Assembly (NCBI GenBank): GCA_943789355.1
Contig: CALSTU010000003.1
Location: forward strand, 186,001-250,000
DNA length: 64,000 nt
Source of the DNA: UBA7430 sp002478765
GTDB lineage: Bacteria > Bacteroidota > Bacteroidia > Flavobacteriales > UBA7430
Direction of reading: 5' to 3'
In this document: positions 26,349-34,836 of the stretch, piece by piece
Position numbering within the stretch: position 1 is the stretch's first letter
How the letters are laid out: the number at the start of each line of letters is the position of its first letter
Program-made: the position numbers and the translations under genes
The notes under the pieces: model-generated
What the model saw: the letters and a program-made list of their open reading frames with translations, nothing else
What the model was told of the DNA's origin: nothing
The model's database searches: none

Positions 26349-28097
26349 TTATTCCAGTAAGAAAAACGATCCAACTTTTTCTTCAGTTTGATTTTGGCCG
26401 GTAGTAAATCGGCTGATGAAGGTGTAGCTTCCGCCAGCAGCCTTAATTCCATTGTCTTTGTGTGTGCCATCCCATGCTTCATTGATGTCGTGCGTATCAA
26501 ATACAAGTTTGCCCCAGGAGTCATAAATGAAAAGGCTGTAATTGTTCTCGATAATATTTTCTAGAATGAGTTTGAAGTAATCATTAATGCCATCGCCATT
26601 GGGTGAGAAGGCGGTAGGAACCCAGATCTTATAATCTTCTTCTGTGGTGATTTTCCGGCTGTAGGTGTCTTTACAACCGGCACCGTCGGTAATGGTAAGT
26701 TTTACTTCGCGTGAACCAACGGTATAGAAGTTGTATTGAGGGTTTTTTTGGAATGAATAGTCTCCGTTTCCAAAATCCCAATAATAATCGATTTCACTTG
26801 TGTTGGGTGTTGATAGGTTGTTGAAGTCTACATCGGCATTGAGGCTTTTCACTTGGTCATTTGTAGCTTCAAAATTTGCTTTAATTTCAGCAGCTAAAAC
26901 GTTTAAGTCTTTTGTGTGTGTACAGCCGAAGTTATCCGTCACTTGGTAGGTGTATTTATTGTTTCCTGTTTCGGGTTGAATTTTTATAGACTCATTTGTA
27001 TTCGTTATGATTGTTGGATTATTTTTGAAGCTACTACTAACTATTGAGTTTTCAACAGACCATGTATCAGGTAAAAGTTCTTCTTTCATTTTGATTCCCC
27101 AAGAGAAAACCCAACCGTTGTCTTCTTCTCGTGTATCAGTTATAATCATAGTCCAGGTTCCATTTAGTGGGGAACCTTTTAAGTTTTCAAAATTCTGAAT
27201 TGGAAGGTAGGTGTCAGAGATCAGTATATTTGCAGATAAATCTTCTGATAGTTGTAAATTATTCAACAAGCCCTGAGTCATAGTTCCATTGTAAGATGGA
27301 TTCATAGACCATCCATAATCGAATCCTCGCCCTTGATTTAATTGAGTGGCATCATTATCCGTTGCCTCACCGAACCACACATTATCACCTGCAGCTTCAA
27401 ATAGTACGATTACCGCACCGTTAGGAGCCATTAGCAAGATGTCTAAATCTCCCGTGAAGGAGTGCTCTATATTCAGTTTTATTTCATTAATGTCATAGAT
27501 ACTATTGATTTTTTGCCCCTCCTCAAAGCAGCTTATTTCAATACTCGTTTCGTACGATACATCGAAGCCTCCTTCAATATCTTTGAGGTATGTGGGGTCT
27601 GAAAAATCATCCTCACATTCAGGGGATGTCCACTTGGTATCAAATACAGTGCTTTGTGCAATTAAAATATCGTTTGAGTTGTCAAACCCAATACTAACAT
27701 CGACACCTGGACAAGCACTAACGGTTTCTGGTGTGATTTGAATCGTTGGTTCAAAACCTACTCTGATGTAAATATTTTCTGTTTTACATTGAGTGTTGGA
27801 TTCAACTAATGAAATGGTGTATCCTCCAGACTTTTCAAATGTATGGGTGAAGCTCTGTGTGTTGTATTTTTCTTGGTCGTCTATCAGCCAGGTGTAATTT
27901 GCATTGTTGTTTCTTGATTTGGCTTCAAGGATTAGTGTTTTTCCTAAACAGATATTATAGAAGGTCATGTCCGTCTCAGAGTCTGTTTCAGATGTGTGAG
28001 ATTGTGCATCAATTCGTAAATTAAGATTGTTGCAGTTCTGAGCATATGACACGGAGGTAGTTAGCAGAACTAGGAATGTAAATAAAGTATTTTTCAT
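26349..28097 (-). CDS. Secreted P-domain protein with T9SS type B sorting domain (copy 1)
   Basis: 582 residues from the ATG at 28097, chosen because it opens a clean signal peptide (MKNTLFTFLVLLTTSVSYAQ); an in-frame start 54 bases upstream would put a second hydrophobic segment before it. Architecture matches copy 2: Ig/PKD-like domain (FYNICLGKTLILEA), linker CPGVDVSIGFDNSNDI and CEDDFSDPTYLKD, P-domain (LNIEHSFTGDLDILLMAPNG; DYGWSMNPSYNGTM; LNGTWTMIITDTREEDNG), PKD domain (YYWDFGNGDYSFQKNPQYNF) and type B tail (VPTAFSPNGDGINDYFKLIL; IYDSWGKLVFDT; ending VGSFFLLE). First of the four in transcription order, with a -7 box 77 bases upstream. Confidence 0.87.
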   Translation of the reverse strand: MKNTLFTFLVLLTTSVSYAQNCNNLNLRIDAQSHTSETDSETDMTFYNICLGKTLILEAKSRNNNANYTWLIDDQEKYNTQSFTHTFEKSGGYTISLVESNTQCKTENIYIRVGFEPTIQITPETVSACPGVDVSIGFDNSNDILIAQSTVFDTKWTSPECEDDFSDPTYLKDIEGGFDVSYETSIEISCFEEGQKINSIYDINEIKLNIEHSFTGDLDILLMAPNGAVIVLFEAAGDNVWFGEATDNDATQLNQGRGFDYGWSMNPSYNGTMTQGLLNNLQLSEDLSANILISDTYLPIQNFENLKGSPLNGTWTMIITDTREEDNGWVFSWGIKMKEELLPDTWSVENSIVSSSFKNNPTIITNTNESIKIQPETGNNKYTYQVTDNFGCTHTKDLNVLAAEIKANFEATNDQVKSLNADVDFNNLSTPNTSEIDYYWDFGNGDYSFQKNPQYNFYTVGSREVKLTITDGAGCKDTYSRKITTEEDYKIWVPTAFSPNGDGINDYFKLILENIIENNYSLFIYDSWGKLVFDTHDINEAWDGTHKDNGIKAAGGSYTFISRFTTGQNQTEEKVGSFFLLE

Positions 28098-28173
28098 TCG
28101 ACTTGTGCGTAGTTGTGTTGTAAATGCAATCAATAATAGCACCAGCAACAATGAATTGCCAGTTAAATTTTAT

Positions 28174-28181
28174 CAAATATA
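28174..28181 (-). promoter_or_regulatory. Possible -7 promoter box for the P-domain cluster
   Basis: TATATTTG on the minus strand, 77 bases before the ATG of copy 1, in the divergent gap shared with mdh. Fits TAnnTTTG; no clear -33 box. Confidence 0.45.
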
Positions 28182-28215
28182 CTTTTATATTTTTTTCCAC
28201 GGGGATAATAAAACC

Positions 28216-28223
28216 TAAATTTG
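28216..28223 (+). promoter_or_regulatory. Bacteroidota -7 promoter box for mdh
   Basis: TAAATTTG, ending 42 bases before the mdh ATG; consistent with the TAnnTTTG consensus. Confidence 0.5.
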
Positions 28224-28265
28224 CATTCGTTTGTTTAAAACGCAATTCACATTAAAAAAAGTTAT

Positions 28266-29204
28266 ATGAAGGTTACAGTTGTTGGCGCAGGAGCAGTTGG
28301 TGCTAGTTGTGCGGAGTACATTGCAATAAAAGATTTTGCATCGGAAGTTGTATTGATTGATATCAAAGAAAATTACGCAGAAGGTAAGGCTATGGATTTG
28401 ATGCAGACAGCATCATTAAATGGTTTCGACACAAAAATTGTAGGAAGTACAAACGATTACTCAAAGACTGCTGGGAGTGATGTAGCTGTTATTACAAGTG
28501 GAATACCAAGAAAGCCTGGCATGACTCGAGAGGAGCTCATCGGTATTAATGCTGGTATAGTGAAAATGGTTTCTGAAAGCCTCATCAAGCATTCTCCTGA
28601 TGTAATTTTGATCATTGTGAGTAATCCAATGGATGCCATGACTTACTTGGCTCATAAAGTTACGGGTCTTCCAAAAAATAGAATTATCGGTATGGGTGGC
28701 GCTTTAGATAGTGCTCGTTTTAAATATCGTTTGAGCGAAGCCATGGACTGTCCCTCTTCTGATGTTGATGGTATGGTGATTGGTGGTCACAGTGATAAAG
28801 GAATGGTTCCTTTGACTCGATTGGCTACTAGAAATAGTGTTAGAACTTCTGAGTTTCTTGATAAAGACCGATTGGCTCAAGTAGCTGCTGATACTAAAGT
28901 TGGTGGTGCTACTCTAACAGGCATGCTAGGTACTTCAGCTTGGTACGCCCCGGGTGCAGCAGTCTCTGCATTGGTTCAAGCCATTGCTTGTGATCAAAAG
29001 AAGATGTTTCCTTGTTCAGCTTTATTAGATGGTGAATACGGTTTGAGCGATTTAACCATTGGTGTACCTGTGATTTTAGGGAAAGATGGTATCGAGAAAA
29101 TAGTTGAGATTGACTTAAATGAGGATGAAAAAGCTCTGTTAGCTGAGTCTGCAAAGGGAGTTAGTGCAACAAATGTTTTACTAAGCGGTCTTGATTTGTT
29201 TTAA
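28266..29204 (+). CDS. mdh: Malate dehydrogenase
   Basis: NAD-dependent interconversion of malate and oxaloacetate in the TCA cycle. The 312-residue protein belongs to the lactate-dehydrogenase-like bacterial type: NAD-binding VTVVGAGAVGASCAEY, the acidic VLIDIKENYAEGKA, substrate-loop SGIPRKPGMTREEL with the catalytic-loop Arg residues, VSNPMDAMTYLA, and the catalytic His in VIGGHSDKGMVPL. The Arg in the loop (rather than Gln) favours malate over lactate. Single gene with its own promoter box and terminator. Confidence 0.96.
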   Translation: MKVTVVGAGAVGASCAEYIAIKDFASEVVLIDIKENYAEGKAMDLMQTASLNGFDTKIVGSTNDYSKTAGSDVAVITSGIPRKPGMTREELIGINAGIVKMVSESLIKHSPDVILIIVSNPMDAMTYLAHKVTGLPKNRIIGMGGALDSARFKYRLSEAMDCPSSDVDGMVIGGHSDKGMVPLTRLATRNSVRTSEFLDKDRLAQVAADTKVGGATLTGMLGTSAWYAPGAAVSALVQAIACDQKKMFPCSALLDGEYGLSDLTIGVPVILGKDGIEKIVEIDLNEDEKALLAESAKGVSATNVLLSGLDLF

Positions 29205-29231
29205 TTTTCGAAAAGACAATCCACATCAAAC

Positions 29232-29264
29232 AAAAAAACCTTGAGAATTTCTCAAGGTTTTTTG
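29232..29264 (+). terminator. Intrinsic terminator after mdh, overlapping the convergent gene
   Basis: Seven-pair stem CCTTGAG/CTCAAGG with loop AATTT, seven A before and six T after. The right arm contains the TGA stop (29252-29254, minus strand) of the convergent DCC-family gene, so one hairpin ends both transcripts. Confidence 0.88.
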
Positions 29265-29632
29265 TTTGGATTAATAATTCTTTCTTTCCATGCTTCAGGC
29301 ATCGTTGGGCAACTTTGATATTTTCCAAACCATCGGTAACGATTTTTAGCAATGATTTTATAGATAGGGTCTCTAAATATTTTTGGAATGATAAGAAGGA
29401 TTGCTGTAGCCTTGTAAATTCCTCCCAGAAGTATCAAGCTTTTGATGACTGCCGTTGAGTGAGTGTATGTTTTTCCTTTGGTAACCAAAACGATGGACTC
29501 GTATTTGGCAGCTTGACTTGAAGATTGATGTGCAATTTTAAATCTTTTGTGTTTGTCACGATTGATGATGAAAGAAATGGATCTGTTGCACAACACACAC
29601 AAACCGTCATAAAATAAAGTGGATTCGCTCAT
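29252..29632 (-). CDS. DCC-family thiol-disulfide oxidoreductase-like protein (DUF393)
   Basis: A 126-residue small protein with the DCC family motif near the N-terminus: FYDGLCVLCNRSISFI holds the DxxCxxC pair (C15 and C18 or close by), then the DKHKRFKIAHQSSSQAA region, and the C-terminal YKIIAKNRYRWFGKYQSCP. The family is predicted to be a thioredoxin-fold thiol oxidoreductase; no substrate is known. Starts 3 bases after the stop of the upstream FG-GAP gene on the same strand, so they are probably co-transcribed. Confidence 0.9.
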   Translation of the reverse strand: MSESTLFYDGLCVLCNRSISFIINRDKHKRFKIAHQSSSQAAKYESIVLVTKGKTYTHSTAVIKSLILLGGIYKATAILLIIPKIFRDPIYKIIAKNRYRWFGKYQSCPTMPEAWKERIINPNKKP

Positions 29633-29635
29633 GAT

Positions 29636-31786
29636 TTAATAGATGCAAGCTTTAGTTTGTGATATTTTCCCTGTCTCTGTTTCTATTTTCAAAATATACA
29701 TTCCTTTTTTTAAATTCGAAACATCAAGATTTTTTTCCCCCATGAAGACCGAACAGAGGATTCCTTCGAGGTTGTAAACCTCAATCATGGCAATCGGTTC
29801 AGTTGTATTTATGTAGATTTCTCCCTGCGAGGGGTTTGGATAGATGTTCATGGGTTCGTTAATGAGTTCATGCGAAAGAACTTCTGGCGAGTTGCCCCAA
29901 AGTAAGTGGATGCCTCCTGTGTATACCCCGAGCAATATGTCATTTCTCCCATCATCATTCAGGTCATAAATTGCGGGTGATGTTCTTGTGCCTTGTCCCA
30001 AAAGAATTAGTGAGTCAAATCCTTCACTAAAGGTTCCTTGGAGGTTGTTGTCAATATTCGTGAAATGATGAACAGTGCCTTTCTCTGTTCCTACAAAAAG
30101 CTCAAACCCATTTGCTTCATCTATAACCAAAGGTGAGGAGTATGCTGTCCCAAAGATACTGTCTGTTAAGTTGATGTTACCAAACTGTTCATTTGTCAGT
30201 TTGAAGTTAGCTTCCATGGGGGTTCCTTGGTTTTCGTAATGAAAAATGTTACCCTGGCGCGACCCAATAATTAAATCTAAGTCATCATCCCTATCGATGT
30301 CGATGAGAAAAGGACTGGCATGACTCCCTACATCGATATCGAAGTACTCAATGGTATGAATTGAAAAAATCGCATCTTGTTCATCGGTAGTATTTTTTAA
30401 AAAATGAATACGTCCGTCTGAATCTCCGATTAACATATCTTCATCACCGTCATTATCGATATCTCCGAAAGTGGGTATAAGATTTTGTTTAAAATTAATG
30501 GATCCAAGCCCTGCATAATCATCGGTAACCCATTCGAATATTGGATCAGATAGCTCTCCAATGTTTTTGTAAAGTGCGAGTTGTGAATTTAAAAGAGTTC
30601 TGCTGGTGTAACCTTCATTAGCTACAATCAAGTCCATCAAACCATCATTGTTGTAATCAAAGAATACTGGATGTGCAGCTGATCCAACGTCAATCATTTG
30701 GTCAATCAACACATCTTTTTGAGACAAACTGAAATTGCTGATGTCGGTATTCGAATTGTTTTTATAAAACCAAATATTTTCAAAATTTTTAGACCCCGCA
30801 CTGCTGTTTGGACTCACAACCAAATCTTTTACATCATCATTGTCAATGTCAAAATGATAGATGGCAGGGAATTTTGAAAGATTGATGCTTTCGGAGTCCT
30901 TTGGGAAAGTTACTTCCTGGTTAATCATTTCGGCGTCATCGGAAGAGCTACGATTTTCGAGCATGACGATATTACTAAAGGTAACATCACCAATAAGTAA
31001 GTCAAAAAAAGAGTTGCCTGTAAGATCTAATGCTGTAATGCTTGAGCCTGCATGTCTTCCAGATCTTTCGATGGCTCTTGTTCTTAATGTATTACAGTCG
31101 TTAAGTTTTACGGAATTGTTTGAGAAATTTTCACTAAAATTTCCCCAACATGGATTTTCCAACTGATAATCAAGACTGTCACAAGAGCCAAAACGTTCCA
31201 TAGAATAGTTTTTATGCCATTCAACATGGTCACCAATAATGCTAAAGGTCAATATGTCAAGGTCTCCGTCGTAGTCAATGTCACCAATGTGAGGGAGGTC
31301 AACGGAGCTGATGTATAAATTTGTGTTTCCTGAGCCTCTATCGGTGAGTATGGTCTTAAATAATTCAAATTTAAGGTCGTCTAAGGTGCTTGTGTTTTTA
31401 TAGACTTTAATACTTCCATTTTGAGAGGTAAAGATGTCATTTTTACCATCACAGTTGTAGTCGCGTAACAAGAGCCAGTCTTTTATGTCTGGAAATTTGT
31501 CGTTGTAACTTGGGTCGTAATGATAGTCAACGACTCCAGGTTTCCCTTTATTAATATAGCAATTAATTTGGTTGCCATTTTTATCAAAAATCACCAAATC
31601 CTGAATGCCGTCATTGTTTAAATCAATAGGAGAGAGTTGCGGTACGTTAACACCTCCCGCCCATGGGTTGAGCAAAGTCGTATTGTTTTTTGTAACGATT
31701 AAGTCCTGTGCCTGATAATAGTTCTGTTGAGAGAAGCTGTTTAATGTTAAACAGAGAGTAAGTAATTGAAGTAGTATTTTACGCAT
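29636..31786 (-). CDS. FG-GAP/VCBS repeat secreted protein with T9SS type A sorting domain
   Basis: A 716-residue exported protein, probably on or outside the cell surface. Signal peptide 1-20 (ending TLNSFSQ). The body is a series of FG-GAP/VCBS-type blades with calcium-binding DxDxDG-like loops, at least eight seen: DLNNDGIQDLVIF, DYNCDGKNDIFT, DIDYDGDLDIL, DIDNDDVKDLV, DYNNDGLMDLIV, DIDNDGDEDMLIG, DIDRDDDLDLIIG and DLNDDGRNDILLG, suggesting a beta-propeller. The last 80 residues are a type A (Por secretion tail) domain: NIYPNPSQGEIYINTTEPI, VSNLKKGMYILKIET, ending KACIY. Ligand unknown. Confidence 0.88.
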   Translation of the reverse strand: MRKILLQLLTLCLTLNSFSQQNYYQAQDLIVTKNNTTLLNPWAGGVNVPQLSPIDLNNDGIQDLVIFDKNGNQINCYINKGKPGVVDYHYDPSYNDKFPDIKDWLLLRDYNCDGKNDIFTSQNGSIKVYKNTSTLDDLKFELFKTILTDRGSGNTNLYISSVDLPHIGDIDYDGDLDILTFSIIGDHVEWHKNYSMERFGSCDSLDYQLENPCWGNFSENFSNNSVKLNDCNTLRTRAIERSGRHAGSSITALDLTGNSFFDLLIGDVTFSNIVMLENRSSSDDAEMINQEVTFPKDSESINLSKFPAIYHFDIDNDDVKDLVVSPNSSAGSKNFENIWFYKNNSNTDISNFSLSQKDVLIDQMIDVGSAAHPVFFDYNNDGLMDLIVANEGYTSRTLLNSQLALYKNIGELSDPIFEWVTDDYAGLGSINFKQNLIPTFGDIDNDGDEDMLIGDSDGRIHFLKNTTDEQDAIFSIHTIEYFDIDVGSHASPFLIDIDRDDDLDLIIGSRQGNIFHYENQGTPMEANFKLTNEQFGNINLTDSIFGTAYSSPLVIDEANGFELFVGTEKGTVHHFTNIDNNLQGTFSEGFDSLILLGQGTRTSPAIYDLNDDGRNDILLGVYTGGIHLLWGNSPEVLSHELINEPMNIYPNPSQGEIYINTTEPIAMIEVYNLEGILCSVFMGEKNLDVSNLKKGMYILKIETETGKISQTKACIY

Positions 31787-31861
31787 AATGAGGTATATTC
31801 TACATTGCAGCTAATTTACAAGAATTATGCCTACAGGCCACGGATAATACTTTCAAATAAA

Positions 31862-31892
31862 TTGTGATTATTTTACTGAAAGTTTATATTTG
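31862..31892 (+). promoter_or_regulatory. Promoter for secDF
   Basis: TTG at 31862-31864 and TATATTTG at 31885-31892 with a 20-base spacer match the Bacteroidota TTG-N19-21-TAnnTTTG pattern; this is the clearest full promoter in the window. It ends 35 bases before the secDF ATG. Confidence 0.65.
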
Positions 31893-31927
31893 TCAGCCTT
31901 AAATAAACGACTACTAAACAAATAGAT

Positions 31928-34774
31928 ATGCGCAACAAAGGATTTACTAAGTTTTTAGCTGTTGTATTCGCACTTATATGCGTCTACCAGTTAGCATTTA
32001 CTTGGATGGTTAAAAGTGTAGAGAATGACGCTAAAACCTATGCCAATGGTGATTATAAGTTAGAACAAGCTTATCTCGATTCAGTCGCGAATGACGAATT
32101 GTATTTTGGTTACACCTTCAAAGAGTGTAAGGAGCAGGAAATGAATTTAGGTCTTGATCTAAAAGGTGGGATGAATGTTACTCTCGAAGTTTCTGTGGGT
32201 GATATTTTGAGAATTCTGGCAAATAATTCAAAAGACGCTACTTTTAATGAGGCTATCGATAGAGCAAATGCCAAGCAAAGCGACTCTCAAAATGACTACA
32301 TAGATGATTTTGTTTCTTCATTTAACGAAGTGAATGAAGCGAATGAAACGAATGTTTCTCTTTCCTCTCCTAGAATTTTTGGTCACCGAAACATGCTCAA
32401 CAAGTTTGATGTAAATGCTTCAGACGATGACGTTATTGCTGTCGTTCGTGAGGAGTTAAAAGGTGCTATAGATCGTGCTTTTTCTGTTTTGCGTGCTCGT
32501 ATTGATAAGTTTGGGGTGGTTCAGCCAAACATCCAGCAGTTGGAACAAGAGGGTCGTATTTTAGTAGAGCTTCCTGGAGTAAAAGACCACGAAAGAGTAA
32601 AGCGTTTGTTACAAAGTACAGCTCAGTTAGAGTTTTGGGAGACGGCAGATGTACAGCAACTACAAGGATTTATATCTAATGTTGCTACGATTGTGAAAGC
32701 CGAAGAGGATCAAAATAAATCAGTACAAGAAACGTTCTTTTCTGAAGACTCTTTGCTGCTTGATTCTGTAAGCGAAATCACAAACCCGTTTTACGAATTG
32801 ATGAACATTCAATATGCATTTGGTGCTCGTTTGGGTGTCGTTTCAGTAGAAGACACTGCTAAGGTTAACGAAATCATGAGAAGATCTGATATTCGTTCGT
32901 TATTGTCTCCAAGTGTAAAGAATACAAAATTCTTGTGGTCAGCAAAACCTCTTATTGAAGGTGGAGAAGATCTTGGATTAGAGTACGTTGCCATCAAGTC
33001 AAATAGAGATGATCAAGCTCAGTTGGGAGGAGATGTTATCGTTGATGCAAATTCTCAGATTGATCCAACAGGATTGGTTAATGTAAGCATGAGAATGAAT
33101 GCTGAAGGAGCCAAGAAGTGGAAAAAATTAACAGAAAATAATATTGGACGACAAGTCGCTATTGTTCTCGATGGATATGTGTATTCATTCCCTACAGTAA
33201 ATGATGTAATTCCTAATGGAAGCTCCAGTATCTCAGGTAATTTCACCGTAGAGGAAGCTGAAGATTTAGCTAATATTTTAAAGGCAGGTAAGTTGCCTGC
33301 TCCAGCTAAGATTATCCAGTCTGAAATTGTTGGCCCATCATTAGGAGCTGAAGCAATTGATTCTGGTTTAAAATCTTTTGCAATTGCTTTAGTCATTGTC
33401 TTGTTGTACATGATCTTTTACTACCAAACAGCTGGTTTGGCAGCCAATTTTGCTTTAATACTCAATATTTTATTTATATTCGGGGTACTTGCATCTCTTG
33501 GAGCGGTACTTTCACTACCTGGAATTGCAGGTATCGTTTTAACGATAGGTATGGCTGTAGATGCTAACGTGCTTATTTATGAGCGAATTCGCGAAGAATT
33601 AAGAATGGGTAAAGGTTTAAGTTTAGCGATCTCGGATGGTTATAAGAATGCTTATGCGGCCATTATTGATGCGAATGTGACCACTTTGTTGACAGGTGTT
33701 ATTCTTTACACATTCGGAACAGGTCCAATCAAAGGTTTTGCTACGACTTTAATCATTGGTATTATTACTTCTTTGTTTGCTGCGATTTTCTTGACTCGAT
33801 TGGTTTTTGAATCTAAAATGGAATCTAAGAAGCCTATTAATTTTGCTTCATCACTGACTAAAGGTTGGTTTGCAAATACGTCTATTTCCTTTTTAGCGAA
33901 GCGAAAAAGAGCCTATTTAGTATCGACATTATTGGTTGTGCTTGGGGTTTACTCTTTAGCGACAAGAGGATTAAACCAAGGTGTTGATTTTAAAGGAGGT
34001 CGAACTTATGTAGTTCGTTTTGATCAGGATGTTGTAACTCAAGATGTACGTTCATCTTTAGCAACACCTTTTGAAACAGCTCCAGAAGTCAAGACCTTTG
34101 GGAAAGGGAACCAAGTGAAAATCACAACCAAATACTTGATTGATGAAAAAGGAACGGATGAAGTTGTAGATGTGAAATTAAATGAAGGTTTAGCTACGCT
34201 TGACTTAAATTATGAGGTTATGAGTTCACAACTTGTTGGTCCGACCATCGCAGATGATATCAAACAATCTGCTGTTTGGGCTGTCTTATTTTCATTGGTT
34301 GTGATATTTATGTACATCCTTATTAGGTTCCGAAAAGTGTCTTACTCGCTTGGAGCTGTTGCTGCAGTATTCCATGATGTATTGATCGTGTTATCTGTAT
34401 TCTCTTTATTGTACGGGAAATTGCCATTCTCATTGGAAATTGATCAAGCATTTATTGCTGCAATATTAACGGTTATCGGTTATTCACTGAATGATACAGT
34501 TGTTGTGTTTGATAGAATTCGTGAGTATTTCGGCTCTAAGTCAGGATCTCGTGAAGAGGTCGTTAATGCCGCTTTAAATAGCACACTTAGTCGTACGATA
34601 AATACTTCATTAACGACGTTCTTTGTTTTACTAGTCATTTTCTTGTTTGGAGGTGAGGTAATACGAGGCTTTATGTTTGCATTGATGGTTGGTGTTGCTG
34701 TTGGGACATATTCATCCCTATTTATTGCTACACCAATTATGGTTGATACTTTGAAAAATGATTCCGAAGAATAA
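31928..34774 (+). CDS. secDF: Protein translocase subunit SecDF (fused)
   Basis: Membrane-potential-driven helper of Sec export, pulling preproteins out of SecYEG on the outer face. The 948-residue protein fuses SecD and SecF, as usual in this phylum: an N-terminal membrane segment, a first periplasmic domain (MNLGLDLKGGMNVTLEV; ARIDKFGVVQPNIQ; ILVELPGVKD), SecD membrane block (IVGPSLGAEAIDSG; GMAVDANVLIYERIREELRMG), then SecF with its own periplasmic domain (GVDFKGGRTYVV) and membrane block (YSLNDTVVVFDRIREYF). The paired DANVLIYERIREE and NDTVVVFDRIRE motifs hold the proton-path acids. Own promoter and terminator. Confidence 0.96.
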   Translation: MRNKGFTKFLAVVFALICVYQLAFTWMVKSVENDAKTYANGDYKLEQAYLDSVANDELYFGYTFKECKEQEMNLGLDLKGGMNVTLEVSVGDILRILANNSKDATFNEAIDRANAKQSDSQNDYIDDFVSSFNEVNEANETNVSLSSPRIFGHRNMLNKFDVNASDDDVIAVVREELKGAIDRAFSVLRARIDKFGVVQPNIQQLEQEGRILVELPGVKDHERVKRLLQSTAQLEFWETADVQQLQGFISNVATIVKAEEDQNKSVQETFFSEDSLLLDSVSEITNPFYELMNIQYAFGARLGVVSVEDTAKVNEIMRRSDIRSLLSPSVKNTKFLWSAKPLIEGGEDLGLEYVAIKSNRDDQAQLGGDVIVDANSQIDPTGLVNVSMRMNAEGAKKWKKLTENNIGRQVAIVLDGYVYSFPTVNDVIPNGSSSISGNFTVEEAEDLANILKAGKLPAPAKIIQSEIVGPSLGAEAIDSGLKSFAIALVIVLLYMIFYYQTAGLAANFALILNILFIFGVLASLGAVLSLPGIAGIVLTIGMAVDANVLIYERIREELRMGKGLSLAISDGYKNAYAAIIDANVTTLLTGVILYTFGTGPIKGFATTLIIGIITSLFAAIFLTRLVFESKMESKKPINFASSLTKGWFANTSISFLAKRKRAYLVSTLLVVLGVYSLATRGLNQGVDFKGGRTYVVRFDQDVVTQDVRSSLATPFETAPEVKTFGKGNQVKITTKYLIDEKGTDEVVDVKLNEGLATLDLNYEVMSSQLVGPTIADDIKQSAVWAVLFSLVVIFMYILIRFRKVSYSLGAVAAVFHDVLIVLSVFSLLYGKLPFSLEIDQAFIAAILTVIGYSLNDTVVVFDRIREYFGSKSGSREEVVNAALNSTLSRTINTSLTTFFVLLVIFLFGGEVIRGFMFALMVGVAVGTYSSLFIATPIMVDTLKNDSEE

Positions 34775-34800
34775 TCGGAAATACATAAGATGAAATAAAA

Positions 34801-34825
34801 AGTCCTGCATTCGCAGGACTTTTTT
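34801..34825 (+). terminator. Intrinsic terminator after secDF
   Basis: Eight-pair perfect stem AGTCCTGC/GCAGGACT with a four-base loop, followed by T. Its T tract runs into the -7 box of tatA, so the terminator and the next promoter abut. Confidence 0.9.
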
Positions 34826-34832
34826 AATTTTG
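34825..34832 (+). promoter_or_regulatory. -7 promoter box four bases before the tatA start
   Basis: TAATTTTG fits TAnnTTTG. Only four bases (CACT) lie between it and the ATG at 34837, so transcription should begin at or very near the start codon: a leaderless or nearly leaderless mRNA. Confidence 0.5.
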
Positions 34833-34836
34833 CACT

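Noticed and set aside
28021..28245. 74-codon minus-strand frame spanning the start of P-domain copy 1 and the mdh promoter
   Set aside because: Out of frame with copy 1, no protein-like pattern, crosses the promoter region of mdh.
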